Shown here: positions 63,836 to 64,000 of the stretch, one piece after another
How positions within the stretch are numbered: position 1 is the first letter of the stretch
How the letters are laid out: each line of letters starts with the position of its first letter
NCBI RefSeq assembly: GCF_022844465.1
Contig: NZ_JALHLP010000010.1
Location: forward strand, 62,001-126,000
DNA: 64,000 bases
Reading direction: 5' to 3'
Source: Bradyrhizobium sp.
GTDB taxonomy: Bacteria > Pseudomonadota > Alphaproteobacteria > Rhizobiales > Xanthobacteraceae
Notes under the pieces: model-generated
Databases searched by the model: none
Told to the model about the DNA's origin: nothing
Seen by the model: only the letters and a program-made list of their open reading frames with translations
Made by a program: the position numbers and the translations under genes

Positions 63836-64000
63836 TTCGCATAAGGTATATTATGGAATATCAATGGGGCTAATCGGAACATGTACTTACGCGGGATTGC
63901 TGCCACGCGAAGTCGCGCGGACGGCCGCGCGACGGCGCTGCTGGCGCCGGTAACCGCGACCCAAGTATCGTGGTAGGATTTGCCGTTGTAGATGGGACAA

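Noticed and set aside
63881-63976. 31-residue frame at the right edge
   Set aside because: No good ribosome-binding site and no coding signature; more likely spacer before a gene beyond the window.

Overview
The window reads as a chromosomal segment of a high-GC alphaproteobacterium, most likely Bradyrhizobium or a close relative in the Bradyrhizobiaceae/Nitrobacteraceae. Reasons: the dusB(nifR3)-ntrB-ntrC-ntrY-ntrX-hfq-hflX order, the fused ispDF gene, the aapJQMP amino-acid importer, the pcm/tolC/popZ/valS order, and several palindromic intergenic repeats of the kind I associate with that group. The assignment is from memory of gene order and protein style, not from a database search. No phage, IS element, CRISPR array or rRNA is visible. 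Two tRNA genes are present: Cys at 34416-34489 and Asn at 35305-35379.

Layout. 1-3.5 kb: the 3' end of a bacterial alpha-2-macroglobulin gene and its partner pbpC. 3.6-7.3 kb: a tight cassette of an ArnT-like glycosyltransferase, a PAP2 phosphatase, a family-2 glycosyltransferase and a LAB_N membrane protein, probably for lipid-carrier-dependent sugar modification of lipid A or another envelope lipid. 7.4-13.0 kb: a PilZ protein, then part of a Tad/Flp pilus locus (tadD on the plus strand; cpaB, cpaC, cpaD, cpaE on the minus strand) with no cpaF ATPase or tadB/C nearby. 13.3-20.5 kb: a metC-type lyase, the divergent aapJQMP operon and a cysteine synthase. 20.6-24.1 kb: an FAD oxidoreductase, a DUF1365 protein and a cyclopropane-fatty-acid-synthase-like methyltransferase, a lipid-modifying trio. 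24.5-33.6 kb: a complete RND efflux system (outer-membrane factor, adaptor, two different pumps). 33.6-36.2 kb: a DTW-domain tRNA-modification protein, the two tRNAs, two small genes of doubtful integrity and a PCMT-like protein. 36.4-43.8 kb: tolC, popZ, valS and a hybrid histidine kinase with an ethylene-receptor-like membrane domain. 43.9-44.5 kb: a multi-hairpin repeat. 44.5-48.5 kb: 3-methyladenine glycosylase, lipA, a RatA/Coq10-type protein, cinA/pncC and ispDF. 48.7-58.3 kb: the nitrogen-regulation block dusB-ntrBC, ntrYX, hfq, hflX. 58.3-63.8 kb: mazG, queC, a cobalt-type nitrile hydratase operon, an enoyl-CoA hydratase homologue, a rhodanese and an unknown membrane protein.

How it fits together. 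Most of the window is housekeeping and envelope biology: cell-wall synthesis, lipid decoration, pili, efflux and polar organisation. The regulatory centre is the ntr block. A 17-bp NtrC-like dyad lies between plausible -35 and -10 boxes upstream of dusB-ntrBC, which fits autogenous control. The items most worth a second look are the ethylene-receptor-like sensor kinase that keeps Asp25 and Cys65 but has Arg in place of the copper-binding His69, the repeats that contribute the N-terminus of PbpC and the C-terminus of QueC, the multi-hairpin repeat, the candidate NtrC site, and the two small genes beside the tRNAs.
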